From contig JANATG010000004.1 in NCBI GenBank assembly GCA_029449235.1, forward strand, positions 2,294,001-2,358,000: a DNA stretch of 64,000 nucleotides, written 5' to 3'. Source of the stretch: Linnemannia schmuckeri. Taxonomy: Eukaryota; Mortierellomycota; Mortierellomycetes; Mortierellales; Mortierellaceae. Shown in pieces: positions 12,059 through 24,800 of this stretch (position 1 is the stretch's first letter; each line of letters begins with the position of its first letter). The notes under the pieces are model-generated. The model saw only the letters and a list, made by a program, of their open reading frames with translations. It was not told where the DNA came from and made no database searches. The translations under genes and the position numbers were made by a program.

Positions 12059-12207
12059 GTTTGAGTTTTTTTACCTCTGCGGAAAAACTGTAATAAAAAT
12101 GGTCACTTTTTGCCACCAATTATTTGTTAAAAGCGAGAAAGGTGGTGCGAAGGTACCCCCGTTTTTGTTCCTTTCTTCCTCTCCACTCATTCATCATCCT
12201 TGCAAGC

Positions 12208-15200
12208 ATGTCCGCATTACCTCTTGCCTTCCAGAAAGAAATTGTCGCTGAACTCGTTGCAGAGGATGCTCTGCTCATCATGGCAAAAGGACTAGGGCTC
12301 CGCAACATCCTCGGTGCATTCCTACAGATTTACTCTCAACCTCAGAATCTCGTTCTGCTCATCAACACAAACGCCGAGGAAGAGATGGCACTTCGGGACG
12401 ACCTCCTCAGGTCCACTGGTATTGGCAAGGATGGTGCCTCTCATTTCAAGAGCATCACAAGTGAATTGAGTCTCGCTGAGCGTAGCGACCTTTATCGTTA
12501 CGGAGGCGTCATGGCCATCACGTCGCGTATCCTGGTCATGGACTTGCTCACAGGCCGGGTTCCTGTGCAGCTCATCACAGGAATTCTTGTCGCCAACGCA
12601 CACAGGTACAAGAAACTTGTGCTTTGTTTCCCTACTATATACCAATGGCGTATCAATGCCATAGCAACATTGTACTGACTGTTTCGGCATGGTTTCAATA
12701 TGCGTTTCTAGAGTGACAGCATCCACCACCGAGGCATTCATTTTACGACTTTTCCGTCAGAGCAACTCGGAAGGGTTTATCAAGGCTTTCAGCGACCAGC
12801 CGGAAACCCTGTCAACAGGATTTGCTACTCTGGAAAAGACGTTGAAGCTGCTGTACCTTCGTAAAGTTAACCTATGGCCCCGGTAAGCTACATACTGTGT
12901 AATTTAAGAATGCTCATATTAGGGCTTCAGAGTGCCTAGTTAACTCGGCCTTTTTCCTGTTCCTTGAACTAGATTTCATGTCACAGTGACGGAGAGTCTA
13001 GAGTCTCACACCGCGGATGTTATCGAAATTCGACAGCCAATGACTAAGGCCATGAAGGCTATCCAGGCAGCCATCATTAATTGCATGGATATCTGCTTAC
13101 AGGAGCTTCGACGGTCTAGCTCAGCTGTAAGAATCACTTTCATGAGCAGAGGAGTATTATATTTTCAGTGATGAAATTGACACCGCCATTTATTGCCTAC
13201 TTTAGATTGAGATTGATATTGACGACTTCACAGTAGAAAAGGCCCTGTTTAAGTCATTCGATGTTATTATCAGAAGGCAGCTGGACCCTATCTGGCATCG
13301 CGTCAGTCACAAAACGAAGCAGTTGGTCTCGGACTTGAAGACTTTGCGCAGTTTGTTGGGCTATCTCGTATCCTACGACAGCGTCAATTTCAACCTGTAC
13401 CTCGAGACCCTCTTGGCCTCTATCGGTCCTCACTCTGGAAACTATTGGATGATGACGGACCCTGCGGACAAAATTTTTTCGGTGAGAATGATACGACAAA
13501 GGTGTAACTTCCAACGCACGTGGCTCGTGCAAACAGTGTATAGTACTGACACGCCTTCTTATTATTGATTAGACTGCGAAATCTCGCGTTTATCTCCAAC
13601 AGGATGGATACAAGGATCCTGACGATCCCAACATCCTGCCCAATATGAGACCTATTCTGGAAGAGCTTCCCAAATGGGACATTCTGTCTGAGATCATGGA
13701 TGAAGTTGAGGTCGAGATGCATAACGCCCCTCACCCTGAAGGTAACTTTATGCATTCATGCTTCATATTTTGGTTTTGCAAGCATATGATTGAGGCATGA
13801 CGCTGACAATACTCAATTAAAACACTAGGACTAGACACGATTCTTATTATGGCACAGGATCAACGAGCCTGCTCACAGATCAAACGATATCTTTCGACGC
13901 CCAAAACAAGTACGTCTACAAGAGGCAAACCCCTCATGCGTGATCTACTGCATGGATACTTGCAGTGGAAATCCAACATGAAGCATTTCAAGGATAATGT
14001 TGCCACCAAAGCTCCCACCAGCCTCGCTTCTTCTATGGCGTCTTCAGGTAACAAATGTGTTATTGGGATCATCGGTATTAACGCAGTGCAATAATAGGAA
14101 GTCCTAACATACTCTCTTTTTGCCATCAAAACAGGCAACTCGATGACTGGAGTAAGACGAGGTCAACCAGCCAACAAACGGCGGCGAGTTCGAGGAGGCG
14201 CCAGCTCATTAGCCCCGGTAGCTAAGCATTCAGCAGCAAGTTTTGAGAAAGAAGCTGAGGTCATCGCCACATTGTAAGTTAGGAAACGAAACACGTCGCA
14301 TTATTACAGGCACTCTCAGTGGATAAGATGTTTACTGTGCTCTTTTGCATGATTTTAGTATCAACACAAATCATGATGGTTACAAGTCTACTGCTCGCGT
14401 TTTCGACCAGGACGTGGAAGAAGTTAACGATTTCACGGATTATTTTGGCCTTGTTGAACCGAGCAACATGGTACTTGTTCACAGCTACTCTGGAGAATCA
14501 GACTCACTGCTACTGGAGAATATCAAGCCACGATTCATCATCATGTACGACCCAGATCCAACATTTGTCCGGTGTATCGAGGTTTACAAAGCGTGTCATC
14601 CCGGAAAACAAGTGCGCGTCTACTTTACCGTTTACGATAATTCTGTTGAAGAGCAGCTGTACCTAAGTGCTCTTCGTCGCGAAAAGGACGCGTTTACAAG
14701 GCTGATTCAGACCAAATCGGTATGTGAAGAGTGTCGCGTGCTATTTGTTTCTCAAAACTGAGTAGACGGTAAATTTGTTTTTGGTTTGCTAACTATCTTT
14801 TGAATCTAGACGATGGTATTGCCAATAGGTGACACATTCACAAAGCAGGTGCAGGATCAATCACTTCTCAGAAACATCCATACCCGAATCGCAGGAGGAG
14901 GCAAGACAGGTGACGAGCGGCCGCCACCTAGGATCGTTGTTGATGCAAGAGAGTTTAGGAGTTCGCTACCGTCCATTTTGCACTCGCAGGGAATGGTTCT
15001 CGACCCTTGCACAATAACTGTAGGAGACTACGTCCTGTCACCCAATATCTGTGTTGAACGAAAGAGTATTTCCGATCTTATCTCTTCGTTCGCATCTGGA
15101 CGACTGTAAGTCTCTCTTTAGCGTTTGAACTGAGATTCACAGACTATGTTGCAGACAGTTAATATTATGATGATTGCTCTCTTGATGATAGGTATACACA

Positions 15201-15888
15201 AGTTGAGGCGATGACTGTGCACTATACCCGTCCGGTGCTTTTGATTGAGTTTGATGAAGACAAGTCATTCTCTTTGCAGGTACGGTTTCAATTTCGGATC
15301 TTGCGTGTTACAAGACACGCCGTGTGCCCGACGATTAATATATGAGTTTCTCTTTCGCGCTTTGTCCGCCATTTTAGGATAAGGCGGACATTAGAGCCGA
15401 TATCTCTGTAACCGAGTTGTCGTCCAAGCTTGTCTTGCTTACGCTTGCATTCCCTACATTACGACTGATTTGGTCTTCTTCAGTGCATTCAACTGTTGAG
15501 ATATTTGAAGACTTGAAGGTATAGGACTTGCTAAATCTGTATTAAGTAGATGTTGATCATGGGCACCTGGATGTGTGATTAGCTAACGACTTTTTACACT
15601 TTGTGTTCATAGCGATCGGAAGATGAACCGGATATGCAGCAGGCACAGGCGGTTGGTGTTGATGCCGACCAGGCGATCGATAGTGCATATAATCTGACGC
15701 CGCAGGACATTCTCCGCAGTTTACCGGGTATCACGTCCAAGAACTACAAACAGATTATGAGACATGTTGAGAACATCCGCGAGCTAGCAGAATTGGACGT
15801 TGCGAGCCTATCCAACATCATTGGCGAGGGCCCAGCAAAGACACTCTGGGACTTTTTCCGTAAGGACTCTCGGATGGACATGTCCTGA
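12208..15888 (+). CDS. RAD1: DNA repair endonuclease XPF/Rad1
   Basis: This is the catalytic subunit of the XPF-ERCC1 (Rad1-Rad10) structure-specific nuclease, which cuts 5' of lesions in nucleotide excision repair and acts in crosslink repair and single-strand annealing. I assembled twelve exons: 12208-12605, 12712-12882, 12973-13126, 13206-13481, 13573-13741, 13829-14047, 14135-14273, 14359-14719, 14810-15105, 15192-15279, 15378-15518 and 15613-15888. They give 895 residues. The N-terminal two-thirds is the degenerate SF2 helicase-like region (GGVMAITSRILVMDLLTGR, AFILRLFRQSNSEGF, LWPRFHV). The ERCC4 nuclease domain follows, with Asp674 in VVDAREFRSSLP, Asp702 in VGDYVL and the ERKSISD signature at about 712-718, so the active site looks intact. 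The C-terminus is the tandem helix-hairpin-helix domain (LPGITSKNYKQIMRHVENI) that pairs with ERCC1. Confidence 0.96.
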
Positions 15889-16237
15889 GCGAGTAAGACC
15901 TTGTTCATTAGTTTTTTTGTAGAATAGAGAACCGGACACGGAGCAGAATAGAAAAGGAAAGAGAAAATCTCTAGCATGGGCTGAGAGTGATGTGGATTGA
16001 CGAGCACCTGGCGTTGCATGTGGTGTTTGGATCTACTGGGCCGAAAAAGGAGACAAAAAAAACCACTTGCCTTTGACCTCTTTCCCTTTTTTTTCTTTTC
16101 GCTTTTCTCTCACTTATCTTCACCTCTTTCTCCTCCTCTTCCTTATACCTTTCACCCCACTCTACTACTTGAAGCCCTTACTCACTCATTTGCTATCCAT
16201 ACAAAAATACTATTTCGCTACTCAGACACATACAGCA
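15889..16237. other. Intergenic region and CT-rich leader of PFK2
   Basis: This 349-bp spacer between co-oriented genes holds the XPF 3' flank. From about 16080 it is a strongly CT-rich stretch immediately before the PFK2 start, the usual leader composition in this window. No gene was found. Confidence 0.6.
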
Positions 16238-18636
16238 ATGTTCCCAGGACAACTTTACAAAACAGAGTCAGGACGTCTGTTCCACGCCGGTGCCATTGCC
16301 ATCATCTTTGTCGGGTATGAATGTCTCCCTTCGACTTTCGCATTACCAAAAAGTGATCCAGTAAACGCATTTTGTCAAGGAGGCCATTAGCAAACATGCC
16401 AAACTAAACCCATTCCCCCACAATCACTTTTATTTTTATTGTTTTTGTTGGTGGCAAATGCATGTTAGACTACCGGCGCGTGGAAAGACTCATGTGTCAC
16501 GATCGTTGAGCCGATACCTTCGTTGGCTTGGAGTCCAGACGGCCGTATTCAGTGTTGGCAATTACCGTCGTCAGATCATTGGTGTTGAAGTGACCAATGA
16601 CTTTTTCAGCCCAAGTACGACAAAAGATTCTCTCTCACGCCCCACGTTCGAAAGGCGGAGTTTTATGGACTGCTTGTTAGGCTACGAAAAGACGATCCCC
16701 AGAGAACTTACTATCGTTTGTTCATGAATTGTGTAATAGTGAACAAGGATACGGCGGACTTGAGACTGAAGATTGCGAATGCCTGCTTGGATGACATGAT
16801 CCGCTGGTTCGCCGCAGGAGGGCAATGTGGGATTCTGGACGGCAGTAACACAACGGAGGAACGGCGTCGCGATTTGGTAGAACGGTTCAAGTCGGTCGAT
16901 GTCCACTACATGTTTATCGAGTCCATCTGCGACAACCCCATCATCATCGACTCCAACATCCGAAGCGTCAAGGTCTCCTCACCTGATGTATGTATTACTT
17001 TGCACTTTTACTTTTTTGATGTTCCCTGAGAGAACAAAAGAGGCAGAACAAGAGCGAGGGCTATTTTTGCATCTTTGTTTGTCCCTGTGTGACCTGTCTC
17101 CTCTCTTTCCTTTTCATGTGCAATACAATGTTTGCATTCCAGTCCTGCGTAACACGGATGCAGCCCTTGCAATCGAACATAAAGGGAAAGGGAGCATGGC
17201 GCAAAAAAAAAGTAAAACATTAGACATATTGCTTTAAGACAACTATAAACAAGAGCGATTTAATAGCTAACCGAAGGCCAGTTTCTTCATTATCTGTTAT
17301 CTTGTAAACATAGTATGTGGGCTGGAAAGACGTCGATGCAGTTCAGGATTTCAAGCGCAGGATCGAGAACCATGTCCCGTTTTACACGACCATTGAGGAC
17401 AAGACTCTGAGCTGGGTCAAACTGATCAACGTCGGCGAGAAGATTATTGTCAACAATGTGCACGGGTTCCTCCAAAGCAAGATCGTTTACTACCTCATGA
17501 ACCTCCACATTTCGCCCAGGAAAATCTACTTTGCCAGGGTAAGCAGCCACCATAGCGTTTTCGTGATTTAATGACTGATGGTTATTATTTTCAGTGTTGG
17601 CCTTTCGAGGAGGAGTTAACGAACAAAACTTTTCCTGGCATTGACATTTGAATGATAGAATGGTGTATCGCTCAATGAGCAATCGTATCGCGCGGATGCG
17701 CCTTTGTCACCAGCAGGGCACAGGTACGCCGAGAACCTCAAGAACTTTGTCTTGAAACTTCGCGAGAACCAGTCACTGCTTTCACCTGCTATGACGACCG
17801 CAGAGGCGCCTCGACAGCTGACAGTGTGGACATCAGCCCGTAAGAGGAGCTTCCAGACGGCTGCCCATTTCTTGGATCACGAGGAGATCATTGTACGTCA
17901 GAGAAGTGTCCTTGGAGAACGGAATCCAGGAGTCTGCGACCAGATGACACCTCAGGAGATTGAAAAGAAGTATCCGGATGAGTGTCTGCGTGCTAAGAAC
18001 GATCCCTACCGACACCGCTTCCCCCGCGCCGAGGTAAACCTACATATGATCTTGAATAACATGCGGAGTCTGTAATATCAACATATGAAGCAACACTGTT
18101 GTCTGACCATTTTTTTTTGCTCTTGTGTGTGAAACCAACAGTCGTACTACGATTTGGCAAACAGGCTAGAAAAGGTCATTCTGGAGCTGGAGCGGGAAAA
18201 GAATGATGTGCTGATCATCGCCCACGAGTCAGTCATCAAATGCCTCTATGGTTATCTGTTTGGTCTCTCAGAGCGCAGCATTCCCTCCTTGGAGATCCCC
18301 GAGAATGTCCTACTTGAGCTAGTACCAAGAGCCTACGCGACTGAAGAGACACGCCATGTCATCCCAGACACGCTTGTTGGCATCAACTGGCAGCAACAGA
18401 CGGCCAATCTGCTCTCACTTGCTGGCAAGGTGCCTGCATCGCCCATGTTCATGGACCACTACCTGCCGGACGACAAGCGCAAGGGCCGACCCGGCAGCAA
18501 CACAGCCTTTTCGACACCATCGTCTTCACCTGCGCTCTCGTCGACCGCAGTCTCTGAGATGTCGCCAGGTATTCAGCACAGAGGAGATCTGGCCGATGAT
18601 CTAGGACATGGCCCTGAAAGTAACTTTCGACTTTAG
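16238..18636 (+). CDS. 6-phosphofructo-2-kinase, bisphosphatase domain probably inactive
   Basis: It makes fructose 2,6-bisphosphate from fructose 6-phosphate and ATP, the cytosolic activator of phosphofructokinase. I assembled six exons: 16238-16314, 16469-16614, 16740-16987, 17314-17538, 17659-18033 and 18142-18636. They give 521 residues. The kinase domain shows the P-loop GLPARGKT (26-33), FSVGNYRR and DGSNTTEERR. The C-terminal phosphoglycerate-mutase-like domain keeps the arginine in TSARKRS, the acidic residue in GERNPGVC and the second histidine in IIAHESVIK. The phosphohistidine-forming motif RHGES reads RNGVS, placing Asn233 where the nucleophilic histidine should be, and the following GGD loop is shortened. 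The intron 16615-16739 is needed to restore the frame and gives the expected FFSPMNKDT junction. I infer a kinase-only enzyme, as known for yeast Pfk26. The C-terminal tail of about 60 residues is Ser/Thr/Pro-rich. Confidence 0.94.
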
Positions 18637-18987
18637 CTACTCCCTACTATCTAGGCAGGACCTTTTTTCTCTCATGTATGGCACCAATCTGAAATAAATA
18701 TTGTATGCTCAATTTTCTCATCTTCCGTCCTCCAAGAAGAAGAGAGTGTTCAATGACGCCAGGTAGGAGGTAGGAGGTAGGGTCAAGTTGGTCCGTGCAG
18801 TCATTGATCGTGCCAGAATTTCTTTTTCATCGGGATGGTGAAAATATAAAAATGTCCAAAAATGGAACAAGGCAGTCACTCACACGCATGGACATGGATG
18901 TAAACAAGACTTTTTTTGTTTCTTTCTTTCGTCTTTTTTTCACATCCACAGCGCTTTTCCGGATCGGATCAACAAACCACCGCCGCA
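18637..18987. other. Intergenic region between PFK2 and the PPR gene
   Basis: The 3' flank of PFK2 (AATAAATA near 18693) and the 5' flank of the PPR gene lie here. A GGTAGGA(GGTAGGA) microrepeat lies at about 18762-18781. No gene was found. Confidence 0.55.
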
Positions 18988-21412
18988 ATGCTCCGGATAT
19001 CAACGCTCAATGCACGGATAGGAGGCAATATTCACCTTTCACTCAGGGCGGCTGCTTTTACTGCAGGACGCCAGCCATGGCTATCATCCTCTCGCCTTCG
19101 TCTTCAGCAACCCGCCACTACCAGTTGCATCACAAGCAATTTCTCGACAAGTACACCGTGTGCAGCCGCGATTGAAAAGAAGGCACTCAACAAAAAGATC
19201 ACCCTCCCCAAGGACCCATACCTTCTCTCCGAAAAGGTCGTCAAATTCTCTAAGAACGGGAAATTGGACGATGCGATTACGTTGGTGATGGAGGCTCCCA
19301 AAAGTCGCCAGAACGAAGTCGTCTGGAACCATCTTATTCAGGAGTCTTCGAAGTTGGGCAAGATTAATCAATCCTGGCAGCTTCTTAACGATGTAAGTTG
19401 ATACATATGTATATATATGTGTGTAATTTTTAGTGTTGATAGAAAGGAACGATAAAGCGTCTACCTGCCAAGGACTTTGTCAAGTTAATTAACGACTACG
19501 TTTTCTCCCAATGCTGTATGCGATACGATATGTATAGATGAAGAAGCGTGGATTTGAGCCGAGTGAGAGGACATTCACCATCCTCTTAAACTCCCTCGCC
19601 ATCAACGCCTCATCCCCTAACAGCGTCCCCCGCGCCCGAGCCCTCTACCAACAAATTCAGGATTCTGAAGACCTAACACCCACCACAGTCCACACAAACG
19701 CGCTCCTTAAAGTCTGTACCCGCCAACACGACTACACAGCCCTCCAAGAAGTCTACTCCTCCATGTCGAAACACGGAGACAACGCACCGGATGTGATTAC
19801 CTATAGCACGGTGATTAATGCATATGCGAGACGGGGCGGGGATGAAGGGTTTGAGATGGCGTGGAAGGTTTGGGAGGATCTGGTGGAGGATAAAGCAAGA
19901 CGCGGTGAGGATGTGGAGTTGGACAGTAGGATTGTGGATGCAGTCCTATTGGCATGTCGGGGGGCTAAGAGTGCGGTGTTTGTGAAGAGGGGGTATAAGC
20001 TTGTTGAGTCGCTCTATGGCCTTCCTGCTTCTTTGGCAACGTTCCCTTCTTCAGCCTCAGGATCAGGAGCAGGATCGGGATCAGGATCGAGCATGACATC
20101 AACAGAACGCGCAGTCTCACCTACCAAGTCTCTCGGCCTCTCCCCCGCCTCACTTCGCAAAGAAACCATCCACCCACGCACCGTCGAACTCCTCCTATCA
20201 ATCTGCTCAAAGCTCAAAGACTACACTCGCGCCACTCACTACATGACCCTCATCCAAGCCGAATTTCCCGCCTTCACCCCAGACCCACAACTCCTATCGT
20301 CACTCATGCATCTCCAAATCGCCAACAAACAATATGACACTGCTCTTACCACCTGGGACGAGATCTCGAAACAAGGGTTACAGCATACCCCCGGAACGTT
20401 TAAACAAGGTCTGGATGCAGCGTTAAAAGCCCGAAACTGGGACAAGACTCTCGAGATGTATACGCTCATGCGCGACCTCATCGACAAGAACAAGAAGCTC
20501 AACCCTTCTTCCGACCACCGAGTCAACACCCTCGTCAACCCACTCGTACGGTCCCAGGACGCATGGACGCTTGTCTCGACATTGAAATGTGCTGTCAAGA
20601 CGAACCATTTGGAGGAAGGGTTGGAGATCTTGAGGAAGAGCCGGTGGACAAAGGTAGTTCAAAATCCGCAGTACCCGCGTGCGAATGCCGATTTGGCGGA
20701 TTTGGCGGTCAAGATCTTGGCGGGAGCTATGAAGTCTCACAAGGAAGCATTCGATCGCACCATCTCTGCCACGAGCAATGAGGCGATAGGTGTAACAACA
20801 ACAGAAGGAGACAACAACAACGTCGCCAACAATGGGAACCAGGAGAGACACGAGCGGGAGATGGAGAGGTTGAAGCGAGAGTTGAATGACGCCAAGGCGA
20901 TGCAAACACAGATGACAAGGGTGTTGGTGGACCACGATGATGCAAAAGCGGCGCAGAAGGAAATCGAGGACGCCAACCGGTTCAGGAACCGTCGTTCTCC
21001 GCTATCAGAAGAACCATCTTCGTCCTCGTCAACACGATATGGATCTACAAGCCGCACAAGTTCTTCGAGATACAGCTCCAATGGTGATAAAACCAGCAAT
21101 GAGGAGGAGTACGACGAGACTGACAGATCGGCATCAAGAGGAGGAGGAGGTTGGAGAAAGGTTTCGGCCGAGGAGTACACCGAGAGCAACAGCAACAGCA
21201 GACATCAGAAGCCCTGGACAAAGAGAGATTCGACGGCATCCTCTTTATCATCATCCTATTCCGATCGCCCTCAGAGATCCTATGGAGGAGGAGCAGGAGG
21301 AAGACGTTCAGGATCTTCGCATTCACCCCGTCGATACCAACGAGATGACGATGTTTCAGTTGATGATGCCTTTACTCCCACAAAGCGGTTCACTCGCATC
21401 ATTGACGAATAA
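18988..21412 (+). CDS. Mitochondrial pentatricopeptide repeat protein
   Basis: This is probably an RNA-binding protein of the mitochondrial matrix acting in organellar RNA processing or translation; the exact target is unknown. Two exons, 18988-19392 and 19538-21412, encode 759 residues. The N-terminal 60 residues are rich in Arg, Ser, Ala and Thr with few acids and end in SNFSTSTPC, which looks like a mitochondrial presequence. Helical repeats of PPR type follow (for example WNHLIQESSKLGKINQSWQL, TFTILLNSLA, TVHTNALLKVCTRQHDY, DVITYSTVINAYARRGG). A Gly-Ser linker (SGSGAGSGSGSS) near residue 305 splits the array, and more repeats follow to about residue 520. A coiled-coil segment and a Ser/Arg/Gly-rich disordered tail complete the protein. 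The gene converges on KDM4. Confidence 0.85.
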
Positions 21413-21621
21413 ACAACACGCATTTCGCATACCAATTATATTATTTTACACAATGGTTTAATGAAAAGAAGAAAAATAAAAGCAATTCTCTAGTTTGCAA
21501 CAGGAAAATGAGGAAGCGACGACACATAGAGTACATTTTGACAAGAAGAAAAGAAAGGGAGCAAGGAAGAAGACAAGGCGTGAAGAAAAAAAAGATGCGG
21601 AAAAGAACAAGGCCTTGCATA

Positions 21622-21660
<39 letters not shown>

Positions 21661-21855
21661 CGTTTAAATATCGCAGACAAAGAATAAAAAACAACAGGAT
21701 GGAGATACAATGATGAAAAGAGTAAGAGGGGCAGGGAAAAATGCAAGAAAGCAATGCTGGGTAGGTGAACGAAAGAAAAAAACCTTAAAAATGTACGCAT
21801 ACGACGAAAAAGAGCGGAATAAAAAAGGCGGGAAAGATAAGAGTAGAAAAACATC
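21413..21855. other. Convergent 3' flanks with T37 tract
   Basis: This is the spacer between the PPR gene (+) and the KDM4 gene (-). It is very A-rich on the + strand except for an uninterrupted run of 37 T at 21624-21660. Polyadenylation signals of both genes probably lie here. No gene was found. Confidence 0.6.
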
Positions 21856-24800
21856 TTATCCGCGACAATAGCCAGCGGTGCGGAAGCCAGTAGGAGGCTG
21901 CTTCTTGTCCAACGAAATGTCCTTCCAGGTCACCGTCTTGACGTAGCCATCATGGAACTGGATCTTGCAGTTGAGTCGGTCGCTCAAGATCGTCTCAATT
22001 ACGCCAGAATAGTACACATTGTCGTTCCATCTCGCCCAAACGGACAGGCCCGGCTTTAGTTTCTTGGTCATCATATCTTTCCATGCCTTATATCCTGCTT
22101 CCTTTTCCTTCTCCTGGCGCTATTAAATCATCGCAATGAGAGAGATGTGTTATTACACAATGTTGCTATTGCCATCTAGTAGCACAAAACCACATGGACA
22201 TAAAACACAAAAACTTACAGGGTCGTGCGTAGGACAATACAATTGATACTCAATGCTTTCGTCGTCGTTTTCAACTTCATCGACGTACATGCCTTCCATT
22301 TCGGCACAGCTGGCATGGACCGCTCGGATGCACTTGCCCTTGCAACACTGAACACAAGCACCAGCCTTCTTTTCACAGACAAAACAGCGCTATTCACATT
22401 CACCAAAAAAAGAAAAGCCAGTCAGTCATTGTGCCTCTAGAATGTTAAATAATAGAATCAATTGACGTCATAGAACTTACAAGTCTTCTTCTTGCTGCGG
22501 GAACTCCTTCGGTGTGGACAATAACATCGTCATCATCTTCTCCAGACATGTATGTCTCTGGAATGTACTGAGCACACAACATATGGCAATATTTGCCATT
22601 GCTGGTGGGAAGCAACTCCCCATCAAATTCTTGGTTTGGGCAGAGAATGCACTATGGTAACGATACAGATCAATCAAATATTAACACTTCGATAGAAAGT
22701 ATAATAGCAAAGACATATTTTTATACGCCACAACTCCATTGTTAATTACCTCGAGTGCTTTTTCAGAAGTCGTCGCGGCCTTCGCCTTCTTGCTGGGTGG
22801 CGCCTTTGTTGATGAATCCGACTGGCTGCGTGTCACCTTTGTACTGGCGCTGAGACTCTCTGACACCTTATCGGGTTTGCTGCCAGTGGCAAGCACAACC
22901 GAGCTGAGCCTTTCTATCGCCTGTTCCTTAGTAGCGCCACGTTTCCTCTTCCTTTGTGAATCCGTCGGTGGGTCGTCCTGGTCATGCTCATCCTTCATAT
23001 CAACATCGGCAGACTTTTTTCCAGATCGGCTCTTAGGTCGTGCTGACTCGTCCTCTGCGATAGATTTCTTCGCGGACTGGAAGATCGCATCAACATCGAT
23101 CTGGACGGCGTCGTTAATGCATCTGCATGACTCTGCTTTTTGTCCGATTGGTATCCAGTCGTCCAGAGCAAAGTTTATCGACTCTGCACAGTTAAAGCCG
23201 AGGTTGTATCCTGAATGGTAAGCGAAAGGAAAGGTGAGGACAAACTCTCCTTCATGCTGAACAAGTCGGTTGACTGGAACGCCATCAGCCGCCAGTTTGG
23301 TGGGTGAGAGCAAGTATGTCTTGTGGCGTAAGAACTGAGGGCAGTTCTTGTAGTCGGACGAAAAGATTCCCTGAGCAATACGTTCGAACCGATTGCTGTT
23401 TTCAGGTCGAATGCAATACCATTGCTTGGGGGCACCAAAGTGGAGATAGTTGATAGAGTAAAGATCCATGTCCTCGACGTGCCATGCAAATGTTGCTTTC
23501 CACATTCCGAAGTAAAGGTAGGGCGTGTTGACTCCTGGCAAATTTTGATCGATCTTGCTCAAGAGGTCTCCCAAGCACTGTGTGTTCCATGATGTCGTCC
23601 TGTCATCGAAAAGCGAGCCTAGGTAGATATAGACATCGATCGTAAATATGAGTAATGACACCACAGAGCAAAACGGTGTGCAATCCTGGTATCACAAGTA
23701 GCCGTTCTGTATATTCATTCGCTCTGTAATCTTGCCGTCTGAATTTCTTCTACTCATGTTCTTTCTTCTACTTCCGCTCCTGCCCTTGTCCCTGTTCCCG
23801 TCCTTGTTCCTGTGCTTGGTTCAATGTAGCTCCTGTCCCTAACCTTGCTCCTGTACTCACTCCTGTACTCACTCCTGTTCTCTCTCCTACTCTTGTTCTC
23901 ACTCCTGCTCCCGTCCTTGCTCCTGCTCTTGTCATACCTATGTTCCTGTTGCTGAATCTACGCCTATTTTCCGGTTTCAGCCAAGATTAAACCAATATTT
24001 CCAATGATCACAACTACAAGATGCGGTAGAGTAAACGCTTCCTGAACAGACGAGCTTCCTGGCCATAATAATCAGAGTCTCCTCATGTCTGATGATGTTT
24101 CCATGCTCCTGTGTTCAAGTCCAGTTTGTTCCTTCCTAACGCCTGATTATTCCCGAGTTGATGAGGTGGCGAAAAAGACTCTCACTCACCGGACATGTCG
24201 GCTCCATACATTGGCTGAACAAACGTCAAGTTGCGCCAGTAGTTCCGCTCGACCTCCTTGCAGTAATCTACTGTAAAATCCTCGCCATGCTCGACCTTAT
24301 AGTCCGTCATTGGGGGCTCAACCTTTTCCTGCTCTGCTGCCTTAGCCTCCTTTTGCTTGTTTCCGACTCCATTGCTGCCACTGCTGGTTCCGATGCTGGT
24401 GTTGATGTGGGTAGTGGAACTTGCTTCGATTTCGTCCTTGGTGTCTGGTACAATGGGCAACAAGGGCTCTCGTGAGGCAGCATGCCTGGAAGGAGGTGAA
24501 GGACTTGATGCCTGGCGAAGGAAATGTTTTCGGGCAAAATCGGATCCAAGCGTGGATTGGAAAGGTTGATCTGGGCTATTGTTGGCAGAGGTGTTGGCAC
24601 TTGTGGGCACCAGGGCATCGTGAGAGTCGTCATTTGAAAAGTGATCGGGGATATCTGACTGGTGAGTAGGGGTTGTTGGAAGGGAGTCGATCTCCATCGC
24701 GTTGGCTCCCGTTTGGAGTGCAACAGCGGCTGGTTTGCGATTCCTCTTGCGTCTCGGCAGGGGTTCGGCGGGGCCATGGGGCACGCCCTTACGAGATGGG

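Noticed and set aside
16615..16739. Possible frameshift in the PFK2 kinase domain
   Set aside because: The frame change is fully explained by a 125-bp GT-AG intron whose removal gives the family-typical FFSPMNKDTADLR junction.
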